From Macrosoma leucophasiata (taxonomy: Eukaryota; Arthropoda; Insecta; Lepidoptera; Hedylidae), in the NCBI GenBank assembly GCA_036365455.1, contig JAWQUS010000003.1, forward strand, positions 5,662,001 to 5,726,000: a stretch of DNA of 64,000 bases. The letters are read 5' to 3'. Positions 22,176 through 34,669 of the stretch are shown here, in pieces; position 1 is the first letter of the stretch, and every line of letters begins with the position of its first letter. The notes under the pieces were generated by a model. It worked only from the letters and a program-made list of their open reading frames with translations, was not told the DNA's origin and made no database searches. The position numbers and the translations under genes are program-made.

Positions 22176-25100
22176 ACGGTATGTATCTATTACTCGGTAA
22201 TACTCGGTATCAACAAGCAATGGGTCTTTTCAGTGGAATATGTTTTTTCGTTTTGGAACTTCATTTAGATTTTTTCGCATGCGATTTTTTTCCATTCGAT
22301 ATTTTGTAATGAGTTGAGTTTTCGTCGAAACACAGTTAAAAACAGTTGATAAATATTAATACAAAGATAGTTTAAATTTTGTAAAAGGACATACATCTCT
22401 TGTACGTAAGCTACAGAGCACGCGGTAAAGTGGCGACAACAGATAACTTGTACGTATTATAAATAAAGAACACCTATTTTCTCAGCCTTTTTTAAAATGT
22501 TGATATTTTTTTGCTTGAAGGCCCAGTGAATATCAAGAGAAAAGCGACAAAGTAAAGGCTCTGCGTAAAGCAACACATCTCGCAGAACCTATATTTTGTT
22601 GGATTACAATTGTACGTAACTAATACTGTTAGAGCTGTTAGGTATATAACTTGATTCTTTACTGTTAATCAACTTCTGAAGCTGACTGTACTGTAGTCAA
22701 TATTTCAGCGTTTTCATTTGCTCTCATAGCCTTCTGAAGGTGACGTGACGGTTTTTTCAAGAGTTGGGACCGGAACCGTTCCGACAGGAACCTTCCCACT
22801 GAACTTGGCGTTTGGGACCTACATATATATAAAACGATATTTTATCTGTGGATATAACTCAGTTTGCTAACTGAAAACGATAGTAATAAAAATATCAATA
22901 ACGAGTTAAGTGGTATTAAGAGATGAATAAATATCTCATGCATGGAACATCCATCATCTATATTAAAGGGTTTTAAGAGTAGGTTTGGGATAAGAGGTAT
23001 ATCGGTAGCGGTATTTCAAGCCATTTGCTAACGTTTTATTACCTTTAAGACTTTGGAAAATCGAGTTTGTGTGATCATTTTTATTGTGTGCTTAATTTTA
23101 CTGTTTAAAGATCTGAAACCAGAGGCGGTTCATCCTTAAGAGCGCTGATGCAGTGCACTCCCACGAAAATTACATACTTACCTACTTCATAACAATATAC
23201 ATGTAAATTTGATTTTAATTATATTTATTACATACTATTCTTACATTAAACTCTTTTTATTCTACAATGCCTAAACAAGCCTATTAAATTATTTATATTA
23301 CGCGTAAATTTGGCGTCAAGTTGTAACGAGTGGAGCGCAAACGATTGCGCTCCTATGAAACGAAGTTTAGTACAATTCCTAGCTCCGTATTCAATGAGTG
23401 CGAAGGAGAAACATCGACACAGGCCCGCGCGTGAAACAGAAAATTATGTATGAGAAATAAGCCTAATGCGGAGCGCCGCTCACACGTGATCACGTGACAT
23501 TGCCGAACCGCGGCGCCTGCTAGTGCGCGGGAATATAATAATACTTGCCTAGGTAACGTATACGCTATATATGTGTTGTTGTTGCCGGTTTAAGTAAGTA
23601 AACGAAGTTGTCGGATTCGTCAGTTATTTTGCAGTTTTTCTTTTAGAAAAATATTTAAAAGAAATGAGAAAAGAAAGTAAGTAGTGGGATGTATTTTTTC
23701 TGAACCTCCACTAAAAAACGTCAAGAGTTGCCTCTGCCTGAAACTGAAACATTTGACAGGATACGGTAAACATCTGCTCAAAGTATAATCACTTGGCAAA
23801 ATACGTAGTAGTTTATAATTCAATATCTTTCAATGTCTGAAATCGATCATAGTTGATGTTGAGTAATAAAGGAGATCCGCCACTTTGTATGGGGCATTGG
23901 TACATAATTATACAACAATAAAACTTTTACATCTTCAGACATTGGTTCATATACAACTATTTTAAACATATTTGACTTCGTTGACGAATCAGGTTCGTGA
24001 GATATACCAATTTTTAAAATGTAAGAATAAAGTCGTTTTCCCGACATATTTTTTTTTTATTATCGTACCAATAGGCGCTATTTAAAATCGACGGTTTGTA
24101 GATTGCTATTATGCTAAGAAAGTGATTTTTATAATAAATAATAATCGCAAGAGCACTCGAAATCCGTTTCAACAAGCACAAAAACAAGCCATAAAAAACA
24201 CAGAGAATCTGTCAACAATATCCAACGAGCAGAAGCAAGTGAATGACGTCAATCATAAATGACGTGACAGGTGACATATCAGAGCGTCAAAAAGGGATGT
24301 GTCAACATAGGCGGCTGTCAAAAAATATCGATGTTTAAGAGTATCGATCCTTGATCGAATGGGTCACTTGGGTCTTTTGTGATGATTTTATAACCTAAAT
24401 GAATGTATTTCAATAACTCTTCATCTGATTGTTGGCACCTTAAAATTAAATCTAACGTGTACTTTCACTTATTTTTCTATTGGTTATGAAACCGATTCTT
24501 TTAAAAATATGATTAATCGATACTTTCTGATACAATAATTATATCCTACGCCATTACATTTCGTTACGTTCCTTTCTACGCCATCATAAATGTCAAAAGT
24601 ACTGATTTTTTCAAAAATTGTTTTAAATACTTTTCCGGTGAGTTTCAGTATAATATTATACTGAAAAATTTACAGCTCTATGCGCACAAATTTTATGTAA
24701 AGTGCTTGTGCATGTACAATATATGTACCATTTTGGCTGATCTCCTTTGTGAGAGTTGAATTGTGTTTCTTTATCATGGATCTCTTTAAAATTAGGCTTT
24801 TGGGTTTTAACTTACAAAGTAAAAAAAAAACATAAGACACAATAATTAAAATACATAGCAGCTGTTATGGTATCAAGGGAAAATGGTACTTAAATAATTC
24901 TCTGCTTATATATAAATAGATAAATGCCAATTACTATCATTAGCTCCATATGCAACTCATCAAAGAACAGGTAAATGAAGTTAAATTAAATTACCTCAGT
25001 GATTATTGGGTATTAAAATAAATCTGTAATTAAACGTAATATTCTCATTAACAATGCTTCATAAATTCACAAAAGCCTTTGTGCAGCCGCATATTACGAC

Positions 25101-26185
25101 TGAAGGATTATTAAAAGTATTATTATTAACTATCGCTAATGCACAATAACATAGCACAAAATAATCAACAGCAATACGAGTATTTCCCATTACTTTCTGA
25201 TACTCATTCTATGAGGGTAATACGTGAAAATAACGAAGGGAGCACTGCGTTTGACGTAAGATATGGGAATAGTTACATAAATATTAAGCTTGCTGCCTCT
25301 TACATAAAAGAGACCAAAGCCAATCTCCGCCTTTCAATGAATTGAGGCATTTTATCGTGCAGGCTAGATGACTTTTAGGACTATTTTTCCGATTGGATAG
25401 AGAACAAAAGACCTGATCCCGGGCGCAACTTTTCCGTTTAGCCAATAAAATACATACAAGCGTTAGTACGCTAGGTCAGTCTGTCGTATGAGCCTGGACA
25501 TTGAAAGATATTTATATAATTATTGAATATACAATTATAATAAGATTACGATGCTGACTATGAAAATTTATTACCCAGACAGTTTGAACACTGTGCCCGA
25601 TTATTGTCTGTTAGGAGTGCAATGCACTCGATAATCGTAACTGGGGAATCTTAGTTGTGTGAATACTGAAGTGCCTGAAGGTTTTTTTTATTTGGGCTAT
25701 GTATGTAGACGGCTTGACTCCAGAGGGCTGTACAGGCGATCGGCTCGCACAAAATATTCTCAGTAAAACTATAAGCAACTGCCTTCGAAAACCCCGTCGT
25801 AGGACCTCGTATAAATCTTCATGTTACCTCTACAAACGCTTTCGGGGAAATACACACGAGTAGTAGATAGAGTAGATCTAAATACATACTCGTATGTTTT
25901 AGGTTTATATCTTTTTTGGTGTCCGAAATAAGGTTATGTCCTAAAGAAAAGCGACTCTGACCCGACATGGTTCATTTTACCTTTTCTTAGAGACGATAGA
26001 TATGCGAAATTTATTAAATAAAAAATCTGCGCTGAAATTTCCGCTCCTATGATGGGGATGGGAAATGTTATCGATTGCATAAAATCTGTCATTATGTTTT
26101 GAAAACAAGTAAACAAATATTTACAATTTTTGTAGTTTGTTTATACAACATGAGGGTCTTCAAAAATGGTGTCAAAAGAGTCCTT
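22176..26185. other. Largely unique AT-rich DNA around the CpG-richer block
   Basis: Apart from 23300-23545, nothing was recognised. Frames of 60-73 codons have no family resemblance. It is the longest stretch in the left half with no identified transposon. Confidence 0.55.
23300..23545. promoter_or_regulatory. CpG-richer block with a double E-box
   Basis: Within AT-rich surroundings, this segment is unusually rich in CG dinucleotides. It contains CACGTGATCACGTG (23483-23496), two CACGTG E-boxes sharing a palindrome, and a perfect hairpin GGAGCGCAA-ACGA-TTGCGCTCC (23332-23353). Proteins of the bHLH class bind CACGTG. A promoter or enhancer role is inference; no TATA/initiator pair or adjacent exon was established. 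An unrecognised repeat is the alternative. Confidence 0.3.
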
Positions 26186-26270
26186 CAGGGCTTGCAGCGC
26201 TTTGGCGATTCCCCTGGTGTTGCAAATGTTCTTAAGCGACGGTCACCACTTTCCATCAGGTGGCCCGTTC
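26186..26270 (-). repeat. Z repeat, reversed
   Basis: Contains CCCCTGGTGTTGCAAATGTT and CGGTCACCACTTTCCATCAG, the complement of the Z copy at 42.9 kb. Confidence 0.7.
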
Positions 26271-26842
26271 GAAGAAATATTTCCGTTTATCCATGAAAAC
26301 ATAAAACTTGTTATCTGGGAACACAGCATATTAATGTTCACATTATAATAGGTACCTACCGGAAAGATAAAAGAAGACGCGGATAGAAACATAAAACTGT
26401 TTAAAACTGCCGTAGTTTGGACCTAAGCTGTGGATTTTATAAAATACATGCAAGCACCGAAGCTATAAAAGCTTTATGAGCAGCTAGTTTAAGTAAAACA
26501 TACACGAAAGACTTTTCACACAAAATGAAAGTATGAAATATCTTCAGAAGTTAACACACACCGTTACTGTTATCGTGTTCATCCATCAAAAAATAAAACA
26601 GAAAAGATTACAAGAAAACCCGTGTTTATTGATTTATTACTCACCGGCGAGCTCTCTTCTTTTCTCTAATAATTATTTATGCAGTAGATACAGAAGCATT
26701 ATTATTTATTTTTATACGAAGATGTGGAGGACGTGGGCACACAGTTATAATATATTATGTAATGTATAGTCCATGTACGTACTTTACAGAAAAATACCAA
26801 GATTGATTTATGAGAATGAGAAAAAAGGAACAAAATAACATA

Positions 26843-27000
26843 TGGGGGGGCTGAGTAGCTTAGTAAAAAGCGACTGGACTGGTTATCCTGAGGTCGCAGG
26901 TTCGATTCCTGCCCGAAGTCAAATTTTTACTTTCCGTTTTTTCTTTAATTTCTAAAGTTCAATCTCATGTGTATATTGCGAAAAATAAATATGTAGTACA
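26843..27000 (+). mobile_element. Second tRNA-derived SINE family (N), with target-site duplication
   Basis: The head CTGAGTAGCTTAGTA resembles an A box and GGTTCGATTCC is a B-box core. A 70-bp body with CCGTTTTTTCTTTAATTTC and a GCGAAAAATAAATATG end follow. AAAATAACATA at 26832-26842 and 27001-27011 is the likely target-site duplication. Confidence 0.85.
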
Positions 27001-27894
27001 AAAATAACATAATTATGGTAGGAAATAAACCTTCAGATAAACATGGTCGTTATTCTTGTACTATAAATCCACCTTTATATTATGTACAAAATAGTAGACC
27101 GCTTGTGTTAAACTTTAGGGCCCAGATTCCATCTCTCGGATGGGGAAATGAGATGATATTGGAAGTTTGCTATTTACTAAGATTTTCGTAAATTTCTACA
27201 ATATGAAACACGCTTACTATTAACTCAAACATAGCTGGTGATTCGTAGGTCAGCTTACTTGGAAAAAGCAGACAAGAAGTGTGTTCAAATGGAAAACAAT
27301 TTTAAATGTTATTTGCAGGAAAGTAATGAAGGTAGAAAGACTAGAAAAGTAAGCTTTAGTGGGTAAAAAATTACCCACTGTGTGAAACGTGGTTGCCATA
27401 TGAAACAAGTTGGCCGTCTGAATAAAATTCCTTTTATCTGGACCGTGATTTTGTCGGGCTTATATTTTAATTTGCGGACCTCTATTACTCTTCCTTTACG
27501 TGTGATTACGTCGTAGTTATTGTGTGAGGGCCATATTTGGAAATTACGGTTTGTGCATGGATCCCGTAATGGGGAGCAAACGTACAATATCCCGTATCTT
27601 TTTAAACAAAAACTATTTTCGTCAACGTGTTAATTACGTCTTTTATAAAATCAAGTCGTTTAATGAAGCGTCCAGTCGCTTTGAGATTTTATTCTTTATA
27701 GTATCTATTCTTTGATTCAAAACACAGAACAGCGGTCGTACCATGACCTTTTATTGTCAACCTAAACTGAACACCTAAAAGCTTTGTCTCGTTTCCTCGT
27801 ACGCGCTGTCGAATGTCGCTTTGTAAATTGAATCGCAATAAGAAGTCGTGGTACGAGCCCAGTTTTAACAGTTAGACTATCTCTTAGTTAGTTC
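27001..27894. other. Nothing recognised
   Basis: Overlapping frames of 92 and 63 codons near 27.3-27.7 kb lie on opposite strands and show no motif. No known repeat was seen. Confidence 0.55.
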
Positions 27895-28187
27895 CACTGG
27901 TGGTAGAGCTCCAGCGAAGGAGCTCGCGGGCGTAGGCACCACCGCATTAGGTACCTAATATACTTGCCGCTCAATGGTAGTGTTCAAAACTATCGTGTTC
28001 CGGTCAGGTGGTAATGTACGGCCCTGTAATTTCCGGCAGAGAGGCATAACACCTTAGGCCTCAGGAGTGGTAACGCATTTGCATTTTGAGCTTGGTCTTT
28101 GTGTGGGTGTCTATGGGCTGCAGTCATCAATTCACATCAATGTGAACTGCGCGCTTGTTTGCCACTTGTTTCCATTACATAAAAAAA
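27895..28187 (+). repeat. T-family repeat
   Basis: Full-length forward copy, close to the family consensus visible in this window. Confidence 0.85.
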
Positions 28188-28922
28188 GTAACTGAAATGA
28201 ATTTACGTTCCAAGGCAAAGTGATATAACAGTGTGACTGCGATGAAGTTCAGTGAGATGAGACGACGTTTACCTTTTTACCTTTGGTTCAACTGAGGTTG
28301 TGGTGTTTGGAGCTCCAGTCTAGTGCATTCAGCGCCGGCTAAATATTGAATATCTGAATATCTGTTTTAAATCATTTTTATATAATACACCAATTTATTT
28401 GCCACAGCGTGCCATAAACTATAACACTTTTTATTGTTTGTTAACGTGAAATATTTAAAAATAATCGGATCAGCATTCGTCAAGCAATGTGCCAGCAAAA
28501 TATTGAAGTAGTTATCCTTAGCGTTTGCTTTAAAAATTTTGTTATATTTTTGGACATATTGAACTATAGACTTAACATTATAATATGTATTTTTGTTGGT
28601 CCAACGTGAAATGTTTTATTAATATTTATCTGTATTTTATCAGCCTCGATATTGTGCTCGTTATTTATTGTCGCATGTCCAAAGCATTAAGCAGAACTGT
28701 GAAAGGCTTATGAACATTTATTGCAAATAGTTGATATGTGTAATGAAAGCATTCATCATGACACGCTGCACTTTGCTCACAATGTATGGACTGCTAATGG
28801 AACATTTTTTTAAATATTAAGCCAGCTCGTATTTAATGTGTTTTATATACTGAAATAGATACTGCGCTTTTTTAAATAATTTTATGCAAGTTACAAATTA
28901 ATAAGGAATAATTGTAATCTAT
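28188..28922. other. AT-rich DNA, nothing recognised
   Basis: No coding frame above 60 codons and no family of this window. Confidence 0.6.
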
Positions 28923-28943
28923 GTTAACAATAATTTATTTAAT

Positions 28944-29258
28944 TGCCTCGGTAACCTAGTCACTAGTAGGAGGCCACTACTACTACGCTGAGGTCTTGGG
29001 TTCGATCCCCGGGTAGGGGGTTATCAGAGATAAAGGTGTAAAATCATTTATCTCTGGTTCTATTGGGATTTTTCCATTTTCTGTAAATTTCCCAGTACCT
29101 CGAAGTTTGGTAATGTGTCCGGAGATGTCAACAGGCTCGCCACCTGTTACATGGGCCAAAAACGTAACTAGCGAATCGTGGGCGTTTGCATGTATGCTTG
29201 AATGCATGCATTTATCGCTGCTTACCCCTTCGGGGATTACAGGCGTGAAGTTACGTTA
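28944..29258 (+). mobile_element. tRNA-derived SINE (family S)
   Basis: Full-length S copy with B-box core GGTTCGATCCC. GTTAACAAT occurs on both sides (28923-28931 and 29255-29263), a possible target-site duplication. Confidence 0.85.
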
Positions 29259-29884
29259 ACAATCACTTTAATTAACAACTTTGTTCAATAAAATTATTAC
29301 ATATTCTCTGATAAAATTAAACTGTGTGCCTCTGTGCCGGATGTTACAGGGCTATACAACTACTCGTACTTTTAGGTAGTACAGAGAAATAAGATCGTGA
29401 TAAAGCTAGCAAATAATAGTAAATACTTAGTTAGTTTAGTTGGTGTATCTCTAGAGTAAAAAAGTTAATATTGAGTCATTTCTTACAGAGAAAGTAACAT
29501 CAGATATCACTTTTCAATATTATCACGACTTAATAAACACATGTAAAGTTTCTCAATAAAGGAACGAATAATATGAACATATTCAAAAGTAGCGAGAACT
29601 TTAAGTGGGAAAAGCGATACGAGGAAAAGGGCTAACTTTTCGCATTACCAATGGATTCTCAGTTCGCATTGATTACGTTCCAAACTTTTGTAGTGTTGTA
29701 TATTGTCTTATTCACTATTTTGTTCCATCGTAAACAGCTCAATTTATGACTGTGAAACGGGGCCAGGGTCCGCTCTCTGAACTTTTATTGCGATCCAATT
29801 TGAGACCTGAGCGACTCGATCACTTCTAACTGGATAGCGCTTGTACTCGTTCATGTCTTTGATTTTTCGCACCGCATATGAGAG

Positions 29885-30628
29885 TACAGTATCCAATAAG
29901 AATCGCATATCGACCTTAGGAGTTTCGGAGGAGACTTCGGCTTATTTTGGCCCTGTAGAGCACTTTCACTTTCACTGTATCACTTTCGCACATTATGCCG
30001 GCATTACTCGTGGACAGATGCATCCGCGGACACTGGCAGATGCATCCGCAGATGAATTTACATGAGCTGTCTACACATCTGTAGATCGATCAGTCTATGT
30101 TCACTTTCGACAGACGCAACACGCATTTCATATTTACGTTAAATATGGATATATATCTATTTAGCACTTTTAACTACTACTTTGAGTGTGCATTGCAGTA
30201 GAGTTATTAAAAAGAAATGGAAAAGGAGAAGGTGGTGGATGGTCTCAATCGCAACTCCGATCAAACTGATGCGTCGACAGACGTGTGGATAGACACCGAA
30301 CGTTCGCGCCGAAACCTTTTGATGCGTGTCACAAAAACCGACAAAATCGGATCTGAGGTGGACGCGTCTACTGATGTTAAATACCTACCACAGATGCTCA
30401 AATCACCTCCTCTACACGTCGGCGGACGCATACGCAGATGACGTCTGCAGATGCATCTATCGACGTGCAGTGCCGGCATTACGGTTATCGACTATTTTAA
30501 TCATGTTTTGACCAATACCGGACTATCAGTGCTTACGTAGGCAGTGTGCAGCTGAGATAACGTGCTACGAAGTCGAAACTATCCGATTGTCTCTTTTGTA
30601 GGCTCGATGTGCAATATTTATTGACAGG
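29885..30628 (+). repeat. Y repeat, copy 1, interrupted by the TGCCGGCA MITE
   Basis: The flanks of the MITE match the reversed sequence at 50380-50625: GAGACTTCGGCTTATTT on the left and ACCGGACTATCAGTGCTTA then GAAGTCGAAACTA on the right. The nearby phrase TCTTTGATTTTTC recurs at about 29858 and 30680 and, inverted, near 30950. The parent element may therefore be larger (about 29.85-30.97 kb), with inverted ends. Confidence 0.6.
29996..30478 (+). mobile_element. Candidate PIF/Harbinger-like MITE
   Basis: Both ends begin TGCCGGCA and form a terminal inverted repeat of about 36 bp with roughly eight mismatches, including the shared core AGATGCATC. TTA lies directly outside each end (29993-29995 and 30479-30481), the TWA-type target duplication expected for PIF/Harbinger. 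The interior has many GATGC/GCATC and GACG motifs near both ends and no protein-coding frame. It sits in a Y repeat whose other copy (50380-50625) lacks it. Confidence 0.65.
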
Positions 30629-31001
30629 TACTGTAATAGCGATAGCCGGACTATCGTTTGCAGGTATCTACTCGTTTGTCTTTGATTTTTCTTGACATTT
30701 CGTACGGTCTATGAGAGTAATAACGATTACTTAAGTAGGCGGTATGAAAGCGTTTACGACAATCATTACAATAGCGATACCTAATCAGTTTACGTATCTA
30801 ATGTTTCTTGCCCTTTCGTGCCGCATATGAGAACATTAGCCATAATCTATTGCTATCGTTTTCATAGAGGTACGTACATCCCACTAAAGTAATAACTACT
30901 GTCAAATTATCGCTATTGTACTGACGGTAGGAAAGGACAAGAACAATCAAAGACGTAAAACGTTACGCGTTTTTTGTAACTCGGTATCCATCACTTTGAA
31001 A

Positions 31002-31109
31002 GCCACTTTCCAGTATATTGCTGTTCCTTAAGTTGTATTAATTAACACATTGTGTCAAAACAGTAATGTACTGCAAAGTGGCTATCGAATTAATGTCAAC
31101 CGATATAAT
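31002..31109 (+). repeat. M repeat, copy 1
   Basis: CCACTTTCC, TTGCTGTT, GTCAAAACAGTAAT, ACTGCAAAGTGGCT and AATGTCAACCGA in order, as at 48712-48814. Inner parts are complementary, so it is hairpin-like. Confidence 0.6.
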
Positions 31110-31423
31110 ACGCCTTCAGGTAGCCTCCGAACTAGGCACGCGCCACCGCATCGTACCGCGTAAATTTTTTTTTGTATAGTACCTATATGTCGACTGTGTT
31201 TTTATCCACCTAACAAATGCACTGTCGAAATAAAATTTGAATAAATAAATACAAAAAGTATATTAGTTTTCAGATTGAACATATTGTGCTACTATTTCCA
31301 TGTGACGCTTGTTTGTACTCGTATTTATCTTTGGATGTTACCATTTGCATACTGTTTGAAAATATATAGAAATATATATCAGCCAACATGTTACATGTTC
31401 ATAACTAGAAAATGTATTTTAGC

Positions 31424-31590
31424 CATCATCATCATCATAATTTCAGCCAAAAGACGTCCACTGCTGAACAAAGGCCTCCCCCAAAGAATGCCATAACGAA
31501 CGGTCCTGGGCTGCCCTCATCCAGCGATTGCCCGTGACCTTCACCAGGTCGTCGGTCAACCTCGTGGGGGGCCTGCCCACGCTTCGTCTT
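31424..31590 (-). mobile_element. LINE tail with ATG-type 3' end (family V)
   Basis: Same element as at 34319-34469, with the (CATCAT)n terminus at its left end and the same C-terminal coding segment on the minus strand. No clear target-site duplication was found. Confidence 0.8.
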
Positions 31591-32089
31591 CACTTCAGTT
31601 TCGCTATTCGGTATATCTAAGCCATAGATAAATCTAAATAAATATTAATATTTCTGTGATTTTAGCATGGTGTGCTCTAATTACAACTTTGTATCGCTTT
31701 AAAGTAAAGATAAAAATACTCTACAGTTTTAGCGAAAGTAACAAACAGCAATTGATTTTTGAAAATCGCCTGGCCTGTCCAGTTTCGGTAATACATCAAT
31801 GACATTTATTTTAATCGATATATGTGTACATACGTCATAATGGCGGCCATTGACATTTGAATTTATAAAATGATTGATTTTATTTCACGAATTATCAAAA
31901 AATACTAATTTTGCGGATACATACAGTTCTCGATTCATATTAACTAATTTTTTACGATATTTAATTGTAAATAGGTTTCGATCGAGTCTAGTAGATCTGT
32001 GGCAGAAAATATGACATGTAATGTCTGTGCTTAGGTTCATAATGGCAGATGTGAAAAATTGAATAATTACATTGTGCATTTTTAATCAC

Positions 32090-32567
32090 TAATGCCACCA
32101 CCACCATCACCACCATCGTCACCACTACCACCATCACCACTACCATTGTCACCGTTACCACCTCTACCACCGCCACCACCACAAACGCCACCACCAATAC
32201 CAACATCACCAAATACCTACGCCACCAATGCCACCAACGACACCAACGCCACCAAAACCACCACCACCACCACCATAACCAATTTCTCCAAAACTACCAA
32301 CACCACCAACGTCACCACTACCACTATTTCCTCCATTGCGACTAAAAACCACCACCACCACCACCAACACCATCAACACCGCCACCAGAGTCACCAACAA
32401 CATCTACGCCACCAACGACAGCAGTGACACCAACGACAGCAATTTCACCAAAGCCGCTAACGCCACCAACGCCACCACCACCACCACTACCAACATCACC
32501 AATACCACCAACACCACCAATACCACCAACACCACCAATACCACCAACCCACTAACGTCACCAAATA
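32090..32567 (+). repeat. (ACC)n compound microsatellite, about 480 bp
   Basis: Imperfect runs of ACC, ACCATC and AACACC cover the whole tract. Four overlapping open frames on both strands (Thr/Pro/His-rich forward, Val/Gly-rich reverse) are by-products of the repeat. Confidence 0.95.
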
Positions 32568-32568
32568 A

Positions 32569-33331
32569 GACCTAAAAATTATGTAAAAAGTTTAACGTCT
32601 ACTTGCTACCGTTATTAATATTAAGCAAAAAATATACGAAAAAAAACACCATTATTGTATGCCCCCTTGAACCCTTTAATATTTTCATTTTCTTTTTTTT
32701 GTTGTTTTGTCGTTATAGCGGAAACAGAAATACATAATTTCTGAAAATTTTAGTTTTCTAGCTATCACTGTTTATGAGATACAGCCTGGTGACAGAGAGA
32801 CGGACGGCCGGACTGACAGACAGACAGACAGCGGAGGATAAGTAATAGGGCCCGTTTTTACCTTTTAGTTACGGAAGCCTAAAAAAGATAGAAGATAGAG
32901 AATAGTTTAAAAATATTCGATAATAATATATGATTATTTAAATTGTCGTAACTTTTATTTCTGAACCGATTTACATGAAACAAACAGTAAATGTCAAGCG
33001 AAACTTACCACAATATATTACTAAAAACTGAAAATCGGATAAGCCATTTCTGAAATTAGCGTGCACAAACACACAGACAAACATACATTTTTTCGGGATA
33101 AAAAGTGCCCAGTGTTGTGCGGCCAGCGTTAAAGTATAATTATACCAAGTTTCATTGTAATCGGACCGGTAGATTTTGTGTGATGCTTGAACAAACAGAC
33201 AGACAGACAGACAGACACAAAAAAAAATCTAATCACATATTTGTGTTCGGTATCGATCTAGTAACATCCCCTGGTATTTATTTTTTCAATATTTTTAATG
33301 TACAGAATTTACACTTCTACAGTTTTATTAT
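32569..33331 (+). repeat. U repeat, copy 1 (LINE-like 3' region)
   Basis: Matches 54418-55200 along its length, at clearly high identity by eye. Shared landmarks are TATGCCCCCTTG, GAGATACAGC, a GACA-rich run, TAAGCCATTTCTGAAATTAG, TGATGCTTGAACAAACAGAC, GGTATCGATCTAGTAACATC and CACTTCTACAGTTTTATTAT. Inference: an untranslated or decayed LINE 3' segment. The 98-codon frame here is spurious. Confidence 0.75.
33189..33217 (+). repeat. (GACA)n microsatellite inside the U repeat
   Basis: Seven GACA-type units. The same position in the second U copy (55060-55076) is shorter. Confidence 0.85.
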
Positions 33332-34318
33332 ACCTACTTATATCTCGACAAATAAGCTTTCGATAAGGGATGAGAAAATAATACCTACGATATTTTTCTG
33401 ATGAAACTTCTATTAGTATGACACAAAGTATGGTGGGTAGGTAGTTGCGATGTGGATTTTTAAAATAATATTGCAATATATCTCCGCGTCGCGGGACATA
33501 AAAATATACAAATTATGTCGCATGTATTCCCCAAAGTTTGCCGAAGTGATGAAAATATTCACAGCCACGCACTGGGAATTAACCGTTGTTTCATTTTATA
33601 ACGTTTTTAGTTTTTAGTTAACTTATCGTTGGTGTATCAAATTTGTGTAGGTACTGAAATACATTTTTGTTAAAAGGGCGACTTTAATGTACCTAATACA
33701 TTTTCTAAAAACTATAACGACAAGGGTTGCGATTATGAATATTCTACTTTTTACATATTTGAAGCTTTCGGTTTGCTCAAGTCCATTGGAAGTATTGGTA
33801 GATATGGAAAATGACTAATTAATGTTTGTGTTATATTGTTAACTAAACCTAAAACCTCATTCAAAAGTATAAGCATCAAGTGTATAAGAGTCCCTATTTT
33901 TATTTAAGAGTGTTTTCCATTTAATCCGAAATGTATTATAGTAGCAAGAGAAGCTTGATCAAGGTTTTTAATTTCCCGTGCGGTTGTCGGAGTGGCGCGT
34001 CAGGGGCATGCGTCAGGTGGCAATATGACACGTCGTTGAAAGAGACGCGCGGCGGTCTAATGGGCAGGGAATGTGTAGATCTTTTATCACGTCACAGCCT
34101 GTTGAGGTGAGCTTTCCCACTATCTCGTTTACTGGAGGTATGCTTACTGGTGAAAGAGATTTAAGTGACAACGAAGATGTTATTTCATATATGATTTTTG
34201 TTTGGAAGCTACTCTCTGTTTCTTCCACTGCTACCGATTGAGTGTTGAAGAAAATATTAAAATTAAAAAAAAAAGATCCGTGCGAATTGAGAATCTCCTC
34301 CTTTTTTTGAAGTCGGTT

Positions 34319-34469
34319 CATCATCATCGTCATTTCAGACAAAAGACGTCCACTGCTGAACAAAGGCCTCCCCCAAAGAATGCCACAACGAGCGGTCCCG
34401 GGCCGCCCTCATCCAGCGATTGCCCGCGACCTTCACCAGGTCGTCGGTCCACGTCGTGGGGGGCCTGCC
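34319..34469 (-). mobile_element. LINE tail with ATG-type 3' end (family V), with target-site duplication
   Basis: Reversed, the piece encodes GRPPTTWTDDLVKVAGNRW, then an FVQQWTSF-type ending before the 3' terminal ATGATG repeat. That is the C-terminus of a common insect non-LTR reverse transcriptase. Flanking copies of TTGAAGTCGGTT (34307-34318 and 34470-34481) are the target-site duplication. The insertion lies inside the local array described at 33950-35905. Confidence 0.85.
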
Positions 34470-34669
34470 TTGAAGTCGGTTAAAAACGAATAATGTTGGA
34501 TCGGCGAAACATGAGATTGATAAGGTTTTCAATTTCCAATGTGGGTGTTCTGATGTTGTTGAAGTGCGGGTCTAAGTCAATGTACAGGAACATTATAATA
34601 ATACCTTTAACCATCGTTCTGTGTTTCCACTAAAATCTCATTTACTATTTAAGTTATTTAAACGTCTGT

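Noticed and set aside
32092..32575. Thr/Pro/His-rich and Val/Gly-rich frames of 64-111 codons
   Set aside because: All are by-products of the (ACC)n tract, overlap on both strands and have no non-repetitive domain.
34013..34363. 116-codon minus-strand frame
   Set aside because: It spans array sequence and the V LINE boundary and shows no protein family.
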